Shown here in pieces: positions 41,519-50,269 of a stretch of 64,000 bases of DNA. Position numbers and translations under genes: made by a program. Below the pieces are notes generated by a model. It was not told where the DNA came from. It worked only from the letters and a program-made list of their open reading frames with translations, and ran no database searches. The stretch covers positions 11,796-75,795 of the forward strand of contig CAZECE010000141.1 in NCBI GenBank assembly GCA_964510525.1. Reading direction: 5' to 3'. Positions within the stretch are counted from its first letter, which is position 1. Each line of letters opens with the position of its first letter. The DNA comes from CAZECE01 sp964510525 (GTDB taxonomy: Bacteria > Pseudomonadota > Gammaproteobacteria > Pseudomonadales > JANQJO01).

Positions 41519-42561
41519 TGCGTTTCAAGATGGTTTCGATAAGCATACTGATTAAGAATATATTGACCTCGTGCTTATCTTTATTGCTTATAGTTGCCGT
41601 AATTGAAATTTTGCTGCAACTCATGCCATTCGTTTCCCATGCTCCTGAGACGATCTCTATTAATATGGATCAGCCTATTAAGCGCTATAAAGTGCATGAT
41701 GAGTTTGTTTATGCAAAAGGTCGATTTGGAGACATTGTACAAAAACATAAAACTAATGAACTGGGTTTCAATACGCCTATCTCTTTTATAAAAGATAAAC
41801 CGACTCATTGTATGATTGGAGATTCCTATGTAGAGGCGATGCAGGTAAGCTCAGATGACTCTTTTCATGGTCTATTGAATCAAAATGATGTGTCTGTTTA
41901 TCCAATAGCATCCAGTGGATCGCCTTTAAGTCAATACATTGCTTATGCAAAGTGGGCTATAAGAGAATTTAATTGCCAAAAATTGTTTTTTTTCATTATT
42001 GAAAATGATTTTGATGAGAGTTTAATATCCGTTAAAAATGCACCAGGTTTCCATTACTTTAATGAAAAAGGGCTGCTTACTTTGGTGGAGCACAAAAAGT
42101 CTCAATTAAAGGATGGTTTGAAAAACCTTGCTTTAATTAATTACTTGCACACAAACCTCGAAATTTCTCGGCTTATTTCGCAGAATCAATCGAGTGACAA
42201 CAGTTTTGATTCAGACTCTCTAGATAGAAAAGTAAAGAATTCAATTCACGCCATAGATTTTTTTTTCGAGCATCTACTAAGAATTTCTTTTTCGTTGCAG
42301 GATGTAGTTATGGTGTTGGATGGTGATAGGCACTCTATTTATAACAATTACACTGATAGGCAAGGGTATAACGCTGTAGTTTATGATTACTTTAAGGACA
42401 AGCTAGATGCGTTAAACATCGAAAAGATCGACTTGCACCCCATTTTTTTTCAACATTACAAAGAAAATAATAATCAGTTTAACTTTAAGACCGACTATCA
42501 TTGGAATGAAGTGGGCCACGAGGTTGTCTCTAAAGCATTATTGACATCAAATCTGATGTAA
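41518..42561 (+). CDS. Second membrane-anchored SGNH/GDSL-like protein
   Basis: A 347-residue protein with an N-terminal span at about 8-28, the G-D-S-Y-V-E-A nucleophile motif near residue 100, and the catalytic pair in T-D-Y-H-W-N-E-V-G-H near 324. This is a typical AlgJ-like D-x-x-H-W-N signature, so the catalytic triad appears complete. It starts at GTG 41518 inside the stop of the preceding gene, so the two are translated together. It may transfer or remove O-acetyl groups on glycan. The 3' end faces the convergent carbamoyltransferase 38 bp away. Confidence 0.77.
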   Translation: MRFKMVSISILIKNILTSCLSLLLIVAVIEILLQLMPFVSHAPETISINMDQPIKRYKVHDEFVYAKGRFGDIVQKHKTNELGFNTPISFIKDKPTHCMIGDSYVEAMQVSSDDSFHGLLNQNDVSVYPIASSGSPLSQYIAYAKWAIREFNCQKLFFFIIENDFDESLISVKNAPGFHYFNEKGLLTLVEHKKSQLKDGLKNLALINYLHTNLEISRLISQNQSSDNSFDSDSLDRKVKNSIHAIDFFFEHLLRISFSLQDVVMVLDGDRHSIYNNYTDRQGYNAVVYDYFKDKLDALNIEKIDLHPIFFQHYKENNNQFNFKTDYHWNEVGHEVVSKALLTSNLM

Positions 42562-42599
42562 TAATGATTTTAAGCTGAATGATGTACATTTATTTAAGG

Positions 42600-44435
42600 T
42601 TAATCCAATTCGTATTGGGTTTCATATCTGGTGCTTAATGCCGGGTTTTGGTCATCTTTATACATGACATGGTTACCTATAACCAATACATCTAAGCCTG
42701 TTCCCATGAAACATTTAAAGGCATCTTCAGGGGATTCAACAATGGGCTCACCTCTAACATTAAAAGAGGTATTCACTAAAATTGGACATTCTGTCAAGTC
42801 ATAAAATTTTTGCAGTAAACTATGATACATCGGGTTAGTATCTTGGTGGACTGTTTGAATACGTGCGCTGTCATCGACATGTGTGATTGCTGGAATTACA
42901 GAGTTTTTAATATTAAGTTTGTCGATACCAAACAACAGCTTCTGGTCTTCTGTGAGCGGTACTTTGTGTTGATCCAAGATTTCAGCGACTAACAGCATAT
43001 AAGGGCTATCAGTAGTTAAATCAAAGTACTTGTATAAATAATCAGCCAAGATCGAGGGCGCGAAGGGCCTAAAAGATTCTCGAAATTTTATTTTTAAGTT
43101 TAAATTTTTCTGCATGGTTTCAGATCTTGGGTCAGCCAATATAGATCGGCCCCCTAGAGCTCGGGGTCCAAATTCCATACGCCCTTGAAACCAGCCTACG
43201 GCCTTTCCTTCTGCAAGTGCTTCAGCCGTTTTTCTGAGCATTATCTCGTCTTCAACATAATCAAATTGAGCACCCAGTTGCTCCAGTTGCTGACGGGTGT
43301 CTGAGTCACTATATTCTGTTCCCAGATAAGCGCCTTGCATGGAATCTGGCTTCATAATGTTTCTGGGTTGTGCTTTTTCAAGGTGCCAATAAGCTAGGGC
43401 GGCTCCAACAGCTCCTCCGGCATCGCCTGCAGCGGGTTGAACCCAAAGAGACTCAATGGGCGTATGTTTTAAAATCTTGCCATTGGCCACACAGTTTAGA
43501 GCAACGCCACCTGCCATGCAGAGGTTAGGAATTTTATATTCCTTATAAAGGTGACTAATCATCTTTATTAAAACAGTTTCAGTGACAGCTTGTACGGATG
43601 CGGCTACATCCATATGAAATTGAGAAAGCTCGGACTCTGATTCTCTAACAGGGTGATTAAATAAAGCTGAGAACCTTTTGTTGGTCATTCTTAGCCCTGT
43701 ACTGTAATCAAAATAGTGTTGATTTAACCGGAATGAACCATCTGCTTTGATGTCGATTAGATTATCTAAAATTATATTTTGATAAATAGGGTTACCATAA
43801 GGGGCAAGTCCCATGACTTTGTATTCACCGCTGTTAACTTTAAACCCTAAATAATAAGTAAATGCAGAATACAAAAGCCCCAATGAATGGGGAAAATGTA
43901 TTTCTTTTTCAATGGAAAGATTGTTGTTATCTCCGATGCACAGTGCCGTTGTGGTCCACTCACCCACGCCGTCAATAGTGAGAACAAGGGCTTTTTCAAA
44001 AGGTGATGGAAAAAAAGCGCTGGCAGCATGGCTAATATGGTGCTCTGAAAATCGGAGTTTTTCTTCAAAATTGATGTTTGAATCAATTTTTTTTAGAGAT
44101 TCAATTAGACTTTTTTTTTGGAAGAGTTTTTCTTTGACCCAAATAGGAATCGAGTGCGTAAAAGACTTAAAGCCAAAGGGCGCATTAGCAACGTAGGTTT
44201 CCAATAGGCGTTCAAATTTTAGAAAGGGTTTGTCATAAAATACAATATTATCAATTTCGTTGAGTTTTAGGCTGGTTTCATCAAGTAATCGTATGATGGC
44301 ATTATGAGGAAAACTAGCATCATGTTTTATTCTGGTAAACCGTTCTTCTTGTGCAGCAGCAAGAATACTTCCATCTTTAATGATGGCGGCCGCGCTATCG
44401 TGATAATAACCAGAAATTCCTAATATGATCGACAT
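42600..44435 (-). CDS. NodU/CmcH-family O-carbamoyltransferase
   Basis: A 611-residue enzyme that moves a carbamoyl group from carbamoyl phosphate to a hydroxyl of the product, through a carbamoyl-adenylate. The N-terminal Kae1/TsaD-like domain shows I-L-G-I-S-G-Y-Y-H-D-S-A-A, E-E-R-F-T-R-I-K, and the metal His pair in E-H-H-I-S-H-A-A-S-A. The YrdC-like C-terminal domain has G-R-M-E-F-G-P-R-A-L-G-G-R-S-I-L-A-D-P-R and F-R-P-F-A-P-S. It closes a minus-strand cassette after the SxtJ and DUF5989 genes. Given the setting, the acceptor is probably a sugar of the surface glycan. Confidence 0.93.
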   Translation of the reverse strand: MSIILGISGYYHDSAAAIIKDGSILAAAQEERFTRIKHDASFPHNAIIRLLDETSLKLNEIDNIVFYDKPFLKFERLLETYVANAPFGFKSFTHSIPIWVKEKLFQKKSLIESLKKIDSNINFEEKLRFSEHHISHAASAFFPSPFEKALVLTIDGVGEWTTTALCIGDNNNLSIEKEIHFPHSLGLLYSAFTYYLGFKVNSGEYKVMGLAPYGNPIYQNIILDNLIDIKADGSFRLNQHYFDYSTGLRMTNKRFSALFNHPVRESESELSQFHMDVAASVQAVTETVLIKMISHLYKEYKIPNLCMAGGVALNCVANGKILKHTPIESLWVQPAAGDAGGAVGAALAYWHLEKAQPRNIMKPDSMQGAYLGTEYSDSDTRQQLEQLGAQFDYVEDEIMLRKTAEALAEGKAVGWFQGRMEFGPRALGGRSILADPRSETMQKNLNLKIKFRESFRPFAPSILADYLYKYFDLTTDSPYMLLVAEILDQHKVPLTEDQKLLFGIDKLNIKNSVIPAITHVDDSARIQTVHQDTNPMYHSLLQKFYDLTECPILVNTSFNVRGEPIVESPEDAFKCFMGTGLDVLVIGNHVMYKDDQNPALSTRYETQYELD

Positions 44436-44467
44436 GTCTTATGTTTCTTATATTCGTAAAACAGATT

Positions 44468-44617
44468 TTAAAATAATGTGTAAATAAATGGTGCCACTGC
44501 CGAGCCTTGAGCTAAGACAATTAAACCACCAAAAACTGAAATCACAACAACGATAGGCATCAGCCAATATTTTTTTCGAATTTTTAAAAATTGCCAAAGC
44601 TCTTTAATAAAGGACAT
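44468..44617 (-). CDS. DUF5989 family small membrane protein (49 aa)
   Basis: This short gene encodes 49 residues starting M-S-F-I-K-E-L-W-Q-F. A basic K-I-R-K-K stretch is followed by one hydrophobic span (P-I-V-V-V-I-S-V-F-G-G-L-I-V-L) and the ending G-S-A-V-A-P-F-I-Y-T-L-F. Small proteins of this shape, ending in this way, are known companions of carbamoyltransferases and SxtJ proteins in polysaccharide and natural-product loci. It lies 9 bp after sxtJ and 32 bp before the carbamoyltransferase. Its function is unknown; it may help place the enzyme at the membrane. Confidence 0.85.
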   Translation of the reverse strand: MSFIKELWQFLKIRKKYWLMPIVVVISVFGGLIVLAQGSAVAPFIYTLF

Positions 44618-44626
44618 AATTTGACT

Positions 44627-45046
44627 CTAAAATTGATTTTTCATGGGCTGGATCGGATGAGTGGATTTGTCTCGTGAGATCCAGTAGCTTTCTAAATTTT
44701 TATCATAATGCTGATGTATTAAGTCCCCTTTAATCAGCCTCATTAGTAACCCGGTGGGAGTAACCACACAGAAAAAAATGAGTCCCATAATAATTGGAGA
44801 AATGATCTTGTGAAGTAACAGGCCAAATTTAAACCAATAATAATTTGGCATTCTAAGTATTTTTGGGTAAATAACTGAGATAACAAGAATGATTGCGCCG
44901 CAACTTATAGCCCAAAGCCTAATTTGATTTGAATAAAGCAGCGGCCATAAGCCGATAATCATAAAGACTAGGGTAAAGACGATGCCAAAACTGCGTTCTG
45001 ATGGCAAAGTGGTATTATTTACTGGTTCAGTACTTTTAGAATTCAT
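44627..45046 (-). CDS. SxtJ family membrane protein
   Basis: A 139-residue protein with two close membrane spans at about 22-60 and another near 78-100. It ends in a conserved-looking tail (S-Y-W-I-S-R-D ... P-M-K-N-Q-F). The tail, the size and the order SxtJ, DUF5989, carbamoyltransferase identify the SxtJ family, first named from saxitoxin clusters and widespread beside NodU-type enzymes. The biochemical role is not known. It is the first gene of this minus-strand cassette and is divergent from the GT2 gene at 45136. Confidence 0.82.
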   Translation of the reverse strand: MNSKSTEPVNNTTLPSERSFGIVFTLVFMIIGLWPLLYSNQIRLWAISCGAIILVISVIYPKILRMPNYYWFKFGLLLHKIISPIIMGLIFFCVVTPTGLLMRLIKGDLIHQHYDKNLESYWISRDKSTHPIQPMKNQF

Positions 45047-45135
45047 AGTAAAAATAATAGCTTGTTGGATTGTTTATTACTAACTTACGTTAAGAGATTG
45101 ACTAAAATGGTAGAGAGCTAGTAAAGGAATTCTTC

Positions 45136-46029
45136 ATGAGACCATTTACAATAATAATTCCCGCTAAAAATGAAGCCAGAGGACTGACTATTTTACTGCC
45201 TCAGCTACGTAACTTGTATCCTGATGCACAAGTAATCGTAGTTAATGATGGCTCAACAGATGAAACTGAAGAAATCTGCCAGAAGAACAAGGTGGAAGTT
45301 TGTACCCACCCTTATTCTCAAGGAAATGGAGCAGCTATTAAGGCCGGTATTAGAGCGGCTAGGCATAGTACTGTTGTCTGTATGGATGCAGATTGCCAGC
45401 ATCGCTCCGAAGATATTAAGTTTCTTATCGAAGGAATTGAAAAGGGCTACGACATGGTAGTCGGTGCTCGGAGTCGTTCCTCTCAAGCAGGCTCTCTTAG
45501 GGCTTTTGGTAACGGGTTTTACAATAGGCTGGCAACCTGGATGGTTGGGCAACCGGTAAAAGATTTAACTTCTGGCTTTAGGGCGGTCAAGACTAACAAA
45601 TTCAAACAATTTTTAGATTTACTGCCCAATGGTTTTTCTTATCCTACCACCATAACCATGTCTTTTTTTCGTTCGGGTTATACCGTCAAATATCATCCCA
45701 TTGTTGCACCTGAGCGGATTGGTACCAGTCATTTAAATATTTGGAAAGATGGTACGCGTTTTTTGCTGATTATTTTTAAGATTGGAACACTGTACTCACC
45801 ATTAAAAATTTTCACGCCCGTCAGCTTTTTAGCTTTTGCACTGGGGTTACTTCATTATGCAAATACCTATATCACAGCTCGAACCTTTACCAATATGAGT
45901 GCTCTGTTATTTGTAACGGCTGTTTTGGTGTTTTTAATGGGGCTAATATCTGAGCAGATAGCGTCACTTCTTTATACTGTCAGCAGTAAGCAACAAAAGG
46001 TGCAAGAGCTAGAATCTGATGACCGATAA
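45136..46029 (+). CDS. GT2 polyprenyl-phosphate glycosyltransferase-like protein
   Basis: A 297-residue protein. The GT-A domain has I-I-I-P-A-K-N-E-A near residue 6, V-V-N-D-G-S-T-D-E-T, the metal-binding M-D-A-D motif near 80, and an S-G-F-R-A-V acceptor-type block near 150. Two membrane spans follow at about 228-245 and 255-275. This is the plan of dolichol-/undecaprenyl-phosphate hexose synthases (DPM1/ArnC/GtrB), which make the lipid-linked donors that GT-C enzymes use. That would fit the three GT-C genes of this region. It overlaps the next gene by 11 bp. Confidence 0.87.
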   Translation: MRPFTIIIPAKNEARGLTILLPQLRNLYPDAQVIVVNDGSTDETEEICQKNKVEVCTHPYSQGNGAAIKAGIRAARHSTVVCMDADCQHRSEDIKFLIEGIEKGYDMVVGARSRSSQAGSLRAFGNGFYNRLATWMVGQPVKDLTSGFRAVKTNKFKQFLDLLPNGFSYPTTITMSFFRSGYTVKYHPIVAPERIGTSHLNIWKDGTRFLLIIFKIGTLYSPLKIFTPVSFLAFALGLLHYANTYITARTFTNMSALLFVTAVLVFLMGLISEQIASLLYTVSSKQQKVQELESDDR

Positions 46030-47206
46030 AATCAAGATCGGTGTAATGACAACTTCGTACCCTATTGAGCCATCTTCCGTGAGTGGTGTCTTTGTAAAGC
46101 ATTTATGTGATGCGCTTGAGGCGCTAGGAAAATTTGAATTAACGATCGTTACTCCTTCATACCAAGTGGTTGAAAGAGACAATAGCAGCGTTAAGTTTGT
46201 TAGGTATGCCCCAAAAGAGCTAGAGAATATAGCCCACTCTCCCGGAGGGCTTCCTGCGGCCCTAAACCGCTCTAAATGGAATTTGGTATGGTTGATTAGT
46301 ATGTTTCTAATGCTATTTTTATCAGGTTTTAATTTAGCAAAAAAAAGTGATGTATTACATGCTCATTGGAGTTTAAGTGGTGTGTTATTGGTTTTTTGGA
46401 GTTGTGTTTTTAGAAGGAAATTGGTTGTGACATTAAGAGGGCAAGACGTAAATCTTGCGAAGAAAAAAAAAGTATTTAAAATTCTTTTAGATATTGTCAT
46501 TCGCTATGCAGATGTTGTTGTTTGTGTAAGTCAGAATCAAGTTGACTATTTGAGAAATTCCTATTCTTTTGCAGTTAAAAAAATAATATTAATCCCCAAT
46601 GGTGTTGAGAAAGTATTTTTTGAGATTGGGTCTCGAAGAAAAAAACTGAATTTTAAAAAAAAGAAAAAAATAAAACTACTCACCTCTTCGTCATTAATTC
46701 CAATTAAAAAGAATGAGGTATTAATTCGTAGTCTGTTATTTTTAGATAAAAAGTTTGAACTGGTTTTATTAGGGGATGGCCCTGAACGTATGAATTTAGA
46801 GAGGCTAGTAGCGGAATTAAAATTACAAGATCGAGTGTTATTTACTGGACAAATGACAGGTAATGAAAAATTAAACTATTGGGAAGATGCGGATATTTTT
46901 GTGTTTGCCAGTGAAAGTGAAGGTCGGCCTAATGTTTTGTATGAAGCTTATGCATCTAGGTTGCCTGCTGTAGTGAGTGACATACCTGGAAATCGGGAAA
47001 TAATGGGTGTAGAAGCGCTTTACTTTCCAGTAGGCAATGTAGATAAATTAGTAGAAAATATTATGACCATTGAAGAGCAAAGTGTTCAGAAAAAACAACA
47101 CTTTGAACAGGACCAACTATTTAATGAATTGCTATCTTGGAGGCAGTCTGCAGAAAGGCACAGCAAATTATATTTTGATATGCTTCAGAGAAGGGTTACT
47201 GAGTAG
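46019..47206 (+). CDS. GT4-type glycosyltransferase
   Basis: A 395-residue GT-B enzyme. The N-terminal domain carries V-S-G-V-F-V-K-H-L and H-A-H-W-S-L-S-G-V near residue 115. The C-terminal domain has I-P-N-G-V-E, G-D-G-P-E-R and S-E-S-E-G-R-P-N-V-L-Y-E (E-x7-E) near 302. A stretch of Lys near 215-225 (K-K-K-K-K-I-K) is unusual and AT-driven. It overlaps the upstream GT2 by 11 bp (coupled translation) and the convergent methyltransferase by 11 bp at its 3' end. Confidence 0.87.
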   Translation: MTDKIKIGVMTTSYPIEPSSVSGVFVKHLCDALEALGKFELTIVTPSYQVVERDNSSVKFVRYAPKELENIAHSPGGLPAALNRSKWNLVWLISMFLMLFLSGFNLAKKSDVLHAHWSLSGVLLVFWSCVFRRKLVVTLRGQDVNLAKKKKVFKILLDIVIRYADVVVCVSQNQVDYLRNSYSFAVKKIILIPNGVEKVFFEIGSRRKKLNFKKKKKIKLLTSSSLIPIKKNEVLIRSLLFLDKKFELVLLGDGPERMNLERLVAELKLQDRVLFTGQMTGNEKLNYWEDADIFVFASESEGRPNVLYEAYASRLPAVVSDIPGNREIMGVEALYFPVGNVDKLVENIMTIEEQSVQKKQHFEQDQLFNELLSWRQSAERHSKLYFDMLQRRVTE

Positions 47207-48095
47207 CTTGTTTCTTCTTAAAAAGAAACTCATTACAGCCTAGCCCTCCAGACATTGTTTTCATTTTTATTAATTCGAATTGATGCTGATGGAAAATATC
47301 AAAAATATCTTCCGGTTTGGCAACTTCGAAAGGATAACCTCCGACCCAGTCGATCCAGTCATATATTTTTGACATACCTCTTTCCTGAATACTTTTTTTA
47401 TAGCGAATTTTTGGGTTTTTAAGCATGACAATGTCTCTTACAAACCCCTTAACTACTTGTGAGGCAATATAGATGGCTAGAATTAGAGCGCTCAGTATTT
47501 TAGGTGATCGGATATAGGCTTGTTTCATAATTTTATAGAGCTTTGACCAGTAGGGTTGGTAGTTATATATTGAAATATAAAGTAGGCCACCTTCTTTGAC
47601 TAAAGGCATTACATTAATAAGTGCTTTTTTCATGTCTCCAGTATGGTGTAAAACTCCCCATGAATAGACTATATCAAATGAGCCTAGGCTAGAAATATAC
47701 GTTTCATCTAGAGCACTACCACTTTCAATTTGCCAACATTCATCATCTGAAAAGTATCTGTTTTTTAGACCTAGAGTGCAGTTGACTGATTCAGGGTCGT
47801 AGTCAAATGAAAAGACTTTTGCACCAAGTTGGCGTGCTACCAGGCTAGAAAGGCCACTGCCACAGCCAACATCTATAAAGGTGAATCCTGATAGAGACTC
47901 TTTTCCTAAAAAAAATTTGAGATATGACTTGGCGTTATCAATTTGCTGCTCATTTAAATTTGTTAGAAATTGAGACCAGTTTTTTCCAAATTTAAAACGA
48001 CTATTATTGTCGATCTCGTTTTTAAATGATGTTACATAAACATTACTGCCGCGATGACTTTCGGTATTATTTGAAGATTGATAATGATTTGACAT
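47196..48095 (-). CDS. Class I SAM-dependent methyltransferase
   Basis: A Rossmann-fold methyltransferase with the SAM-binding motif I F-I-D-V-G-C-G-S-G-L near residue 72, the acidic motif II F-S-F-D-Y-D-P-E-S-V, and a motif IV-like D-I-V-Y-S-W-G-V-L-H-H-T-G. A hydrophobic segment near 200-220 suggests membrane contact. I start at ATG 48095 (299 aa). The frame also reaches ATG 48149, but those 18 residues do not resemble the family. No strong ribosome-binding site marks either start. It is a lone minus-strand gene among plus-strand genes and probably methylates a glycan or lipid-linked sugar. Confidence 0.8.
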   Translation of the reverse strand: MSNHYQSSNNTESHRGSNVYVTSFKNEIDNNSRFKFGKNWSQFLTNLNEQQIDNAKSYLKFFLGKESLSGFTFIDVGCGSGLSSLVARQLGAKVFSFDYDPESVNCTLGLKNRYFSDDECWQIESGSALDETYISSLGSFDIVYSWGVLHHTGDMKKALINVMPLVKEGGLLYISIYNYQPYWSKLYKIMKQAYIRSPKILSALILAIYIASQVVKGFVRDIVMLKNPKIRYKKSIQERGMSKIYDWIDWVGGYPFEVAKPEDIFDIFHQHQFELIKMKTMSGGLGCNEFLFKKKQATQ

Positions 48096-48264
48096 ACAAA
48101 TTAGTATTTGGCGATTAAAGATCTTTGTTAATGAAGCAATACAAGTCATAGATAAAAATTTACTATATTAATTAAGCAAATATTGATTTGGATTTCAATA
48201 GCTATGGAATAAAGAAGCATTATTTTTGTTATATTATAACTTTTCTTCGAAATTAAGGGTATTG

Positions 48265-49473
48265 ATGCTTTCTGATGTATGGCTTTCTACCATTGGAAAT
48301 TTGGTGGGTAGATTTTTTAATCTATTACTACCTTTTTTTATTATTGGTATAATTGGGGTTTCAGAAACATCAGATTTCATTATTTTGTGTTTGACGGTAA
48401 TACAGATTTGTGGAGTTACTCTAGCTAATTCCTATACTGATGCGACCATTGCTCATATTCGTAATAATCTTAATTTGATAAGGTTTTCTTCAAGAGAGCT
48501 TTGCCTTCTTATATTTGTCAGTATCTTTCCGGTGCTCATGACATTTTTAAGTCCCGATACTTTTCAAATTAGTTTGGGTGTTGCAGTACTTCTTTTCTTA
48601 TTAAACTTTGTGGGTTTATTAAATGGAAGGTATGCTGCATACGTTTTAAAAAATAAAAACTTTTTACTTCCAGGTCTTTTGTGGGCCTATAGAGCCATTC
48701 CTATTTTTTTTATATTTTTATTATCTGAAATAGAAAATATCATTGAGTGGTTCTTGTTTTCTCTTTTAATTTCTGATTCGTTGAGGTTGATACATTATAA
48801 AATGACTTTGAATAGGTATGGGGTGTATTCGACTATAAGTAAAAATAGCTATTCGAACTTTATCTTTTTTATAATGCTGGCATCCTACATTTTTGGTTTT
48901 AATCCAATGATTGATAGGCTAATTGCAAGCATCCAAGGTGTTGGTGGGATATCTGTGTATGAAATTGCTGATAGGATTTATAGCGTTTTTGCTACCATAA
49001 TTTCAGTTGGATTATCTACCGTTGCTTTAGTAAATTTCTCTGGTGCTGATAATGAAATAATAAGAAAAAAAATGTTTTTTAAAAGTTTAAAGTTGTCTTT
49101 TATTCTTGGTATGGGAGGCGTGATCGTTGGAAATGCTATTTTGTATTTTTTTAATGAGCTTTTTATTGATATTTATCATCAGCAGATTTTGATTACTAAA
49201 ATCATTGTAATACAGTTATTTATTCTACCTTTTTTTTTAATTGGAATCGTTTCGGCGAAGTTTTTAGTTGCAAAGCTTAGATACGATTTAATTCTATGGT
49301 CCGGGATTATAGGAATAATAGTGAATTCTCTAACAAGCTTTCTTGGCTTTAAATTATTTGGATTACCTGGTATTGCGTTTGGTACTTTGGTCATGTACGT
49401 GTTTAACTCTGCTTATGTAACTTACTGGGCTGTAAACTTTAGTCTTCAAAATTATGAAGGTACTTTCAAATGA
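48265..49473 (+). CDS. Wzx/MurJ-like polysaccharide flippase
   Basis: A strongly hydrophobic protein of about 402 residues with 11-12 predicted spans and few charged loops. It resembles the polysaccharide-transporter (Wzx/MATE-like) superfamily, which moves undecaprenyl-linked repeat units to the periplasm. Conserved features are limited to the opening (L-S-D-V-W-L-S-T-I-G-N-L-V-G-R) and a G-F-N-P-M-I-D-R-L segment mid-protein. ATG 48265 with AAGGG just upstream is preferred; the frame extends to TTG 48226. It overlaps the next gene by 4 bp (ATGA). It is among the most AT-rich genes of the window. Confidence 0.75.
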   Translation: MLSDVWLSTIGNLVGRFFNLLLPFFIIGIIGVSETSDFIILCLTVIQICGVTLANSYTDATIAHIRNNLNLIRFSSRELCLLIFVSIFPVLMTFLSPDTFQISLGVAVLLFLLNFVGLLNGRYAAYVLKNKNFLLPGLLWAYRAIPIFFIFLLSEIENIIEWFLFSLLISDSLRLIHYKMTLNRYGVYSTISKNSYSNFIFFIMLASYIFGFNPMIDRLIASIQGVGGISVYEIADRIYSVFATIISVGLSTVALVNFSGADNEIIRKKMFFKSLKLSFILGMGGVIVGNAILYFFNELFIDIYHQQILITKIIVIQLFILPFFLIGIVSAKFLVAKLRYDLILWSGIIGIIVNSLTSFLGFKLFGLPGIAFGTLVMYVFNSAYVTYWAVNFSLQNYEGTFK

Positions 49474-50246
49474 GCCAAATCAAAAAACTAATGAAATTCA
49501 TAAAAATGGTAGGTTCTAGAAATCCTCTAATTAGATTTGAGATACTGGTTTGGCTGGGAAAAAAGATATTTCCTCTATATCGGTTTAGTTGGTTTCAAAT
49601 GGATTGGTGGGAAAATAAGAGCTTTAATCATTATCTTGATGATTTTGAAGAGCAAAATGGTTTTAATATGGAACGTCGATGGATGTTGTATCAATTGCTT
49701 AGATTGACATACGCTATTAAGGGTGACACTGCAGAATGTGGTGTATATAAGGGAGCTTCTTCCTATTTAATATGTTTAATGAACGAAAAATATGATGACC
49801 TTAATATTGAAAAAGAACATTTCATGTTTGATTCTTTTGAAGGTTTGTCAAGACCTCTTACGCTTGATGGTCGACACTGGTCAGAAGGTGATTTGAGCTA
49901 TGAATTATCATCATTGAAAGATGCTATGTCGTCTTTCAAAAATGTGCATTATTTAAAAGGATGGATTCCTGAAAGGTTTGATGATGTTCAAGATAGGGCA
50001 TTTAGCTTTGTTCACATAGATGTTGATTTATTTCAACCGACTTTTGATAGTGTTAGTTTCTTTTATCCTCGTTTGTCGCAAGGGGCAGTGCTTCTTTGTG
50101 ATGATTATGGGTGTACTACATGTCCCGGAGCTACAAAAGCTATTGATGATTATCTTAAAGATAAAAGTGAAAAAATGATTTCGCTGCCGGATGGCGGCGG
50201 TTTTTTGATTAAAGGTGTGCATACATCGCCTGATTTTATAATTTGA
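49470..50246 (+). CDS. TylF/MycF-family O-methyltransferase
   Basis: A 258-residue metal-dependent sugar O-methyltransferase. It shows A-E-C-G-V-Y-K-G-A-S-S near residue 88, F-M-F-D-S-F-E-G-L, the H-I-D-V-D-L-F-Q-P-T metal/SAM motif near 177, and L-C-D-D-Y-G near 208. This is the TylF/macrocin-type order of motifs. Such enzymes in surface-glycan loci add methyl groups to sugars, sometimes as chain terminators. It is coupled to the flippase by a 4-bp overlap and convergent with the second asnB-like gene, 23 bp away. Confidence 0.85.
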   Translation: MSQIKKLMKFIKMVGSRNPLIRFEILVWLGKKIFPLYRFSWFQMDWWENKSFNHYLDDFEEQNGFNMERRWMLYQLLRLTYAIKGDTAECGVYKGASSYLICLMNEKYDDLNIEKEHFMFDSFEGLSRPLTLDGRHWSEGDLSYELSSLKDAMSSFKNVHYLKGWIPERFDDVQDRAFSFVHIDVDLFQPTFDSVSFFYPRLSQGAVLLCDDYGCTTCPGATKAIDDYLKDKSEKMISLPDGGGFLIKGVHTSPDFII

Positions 50247-50269
50247 ATCATCTGACATCATGAAAAGAG

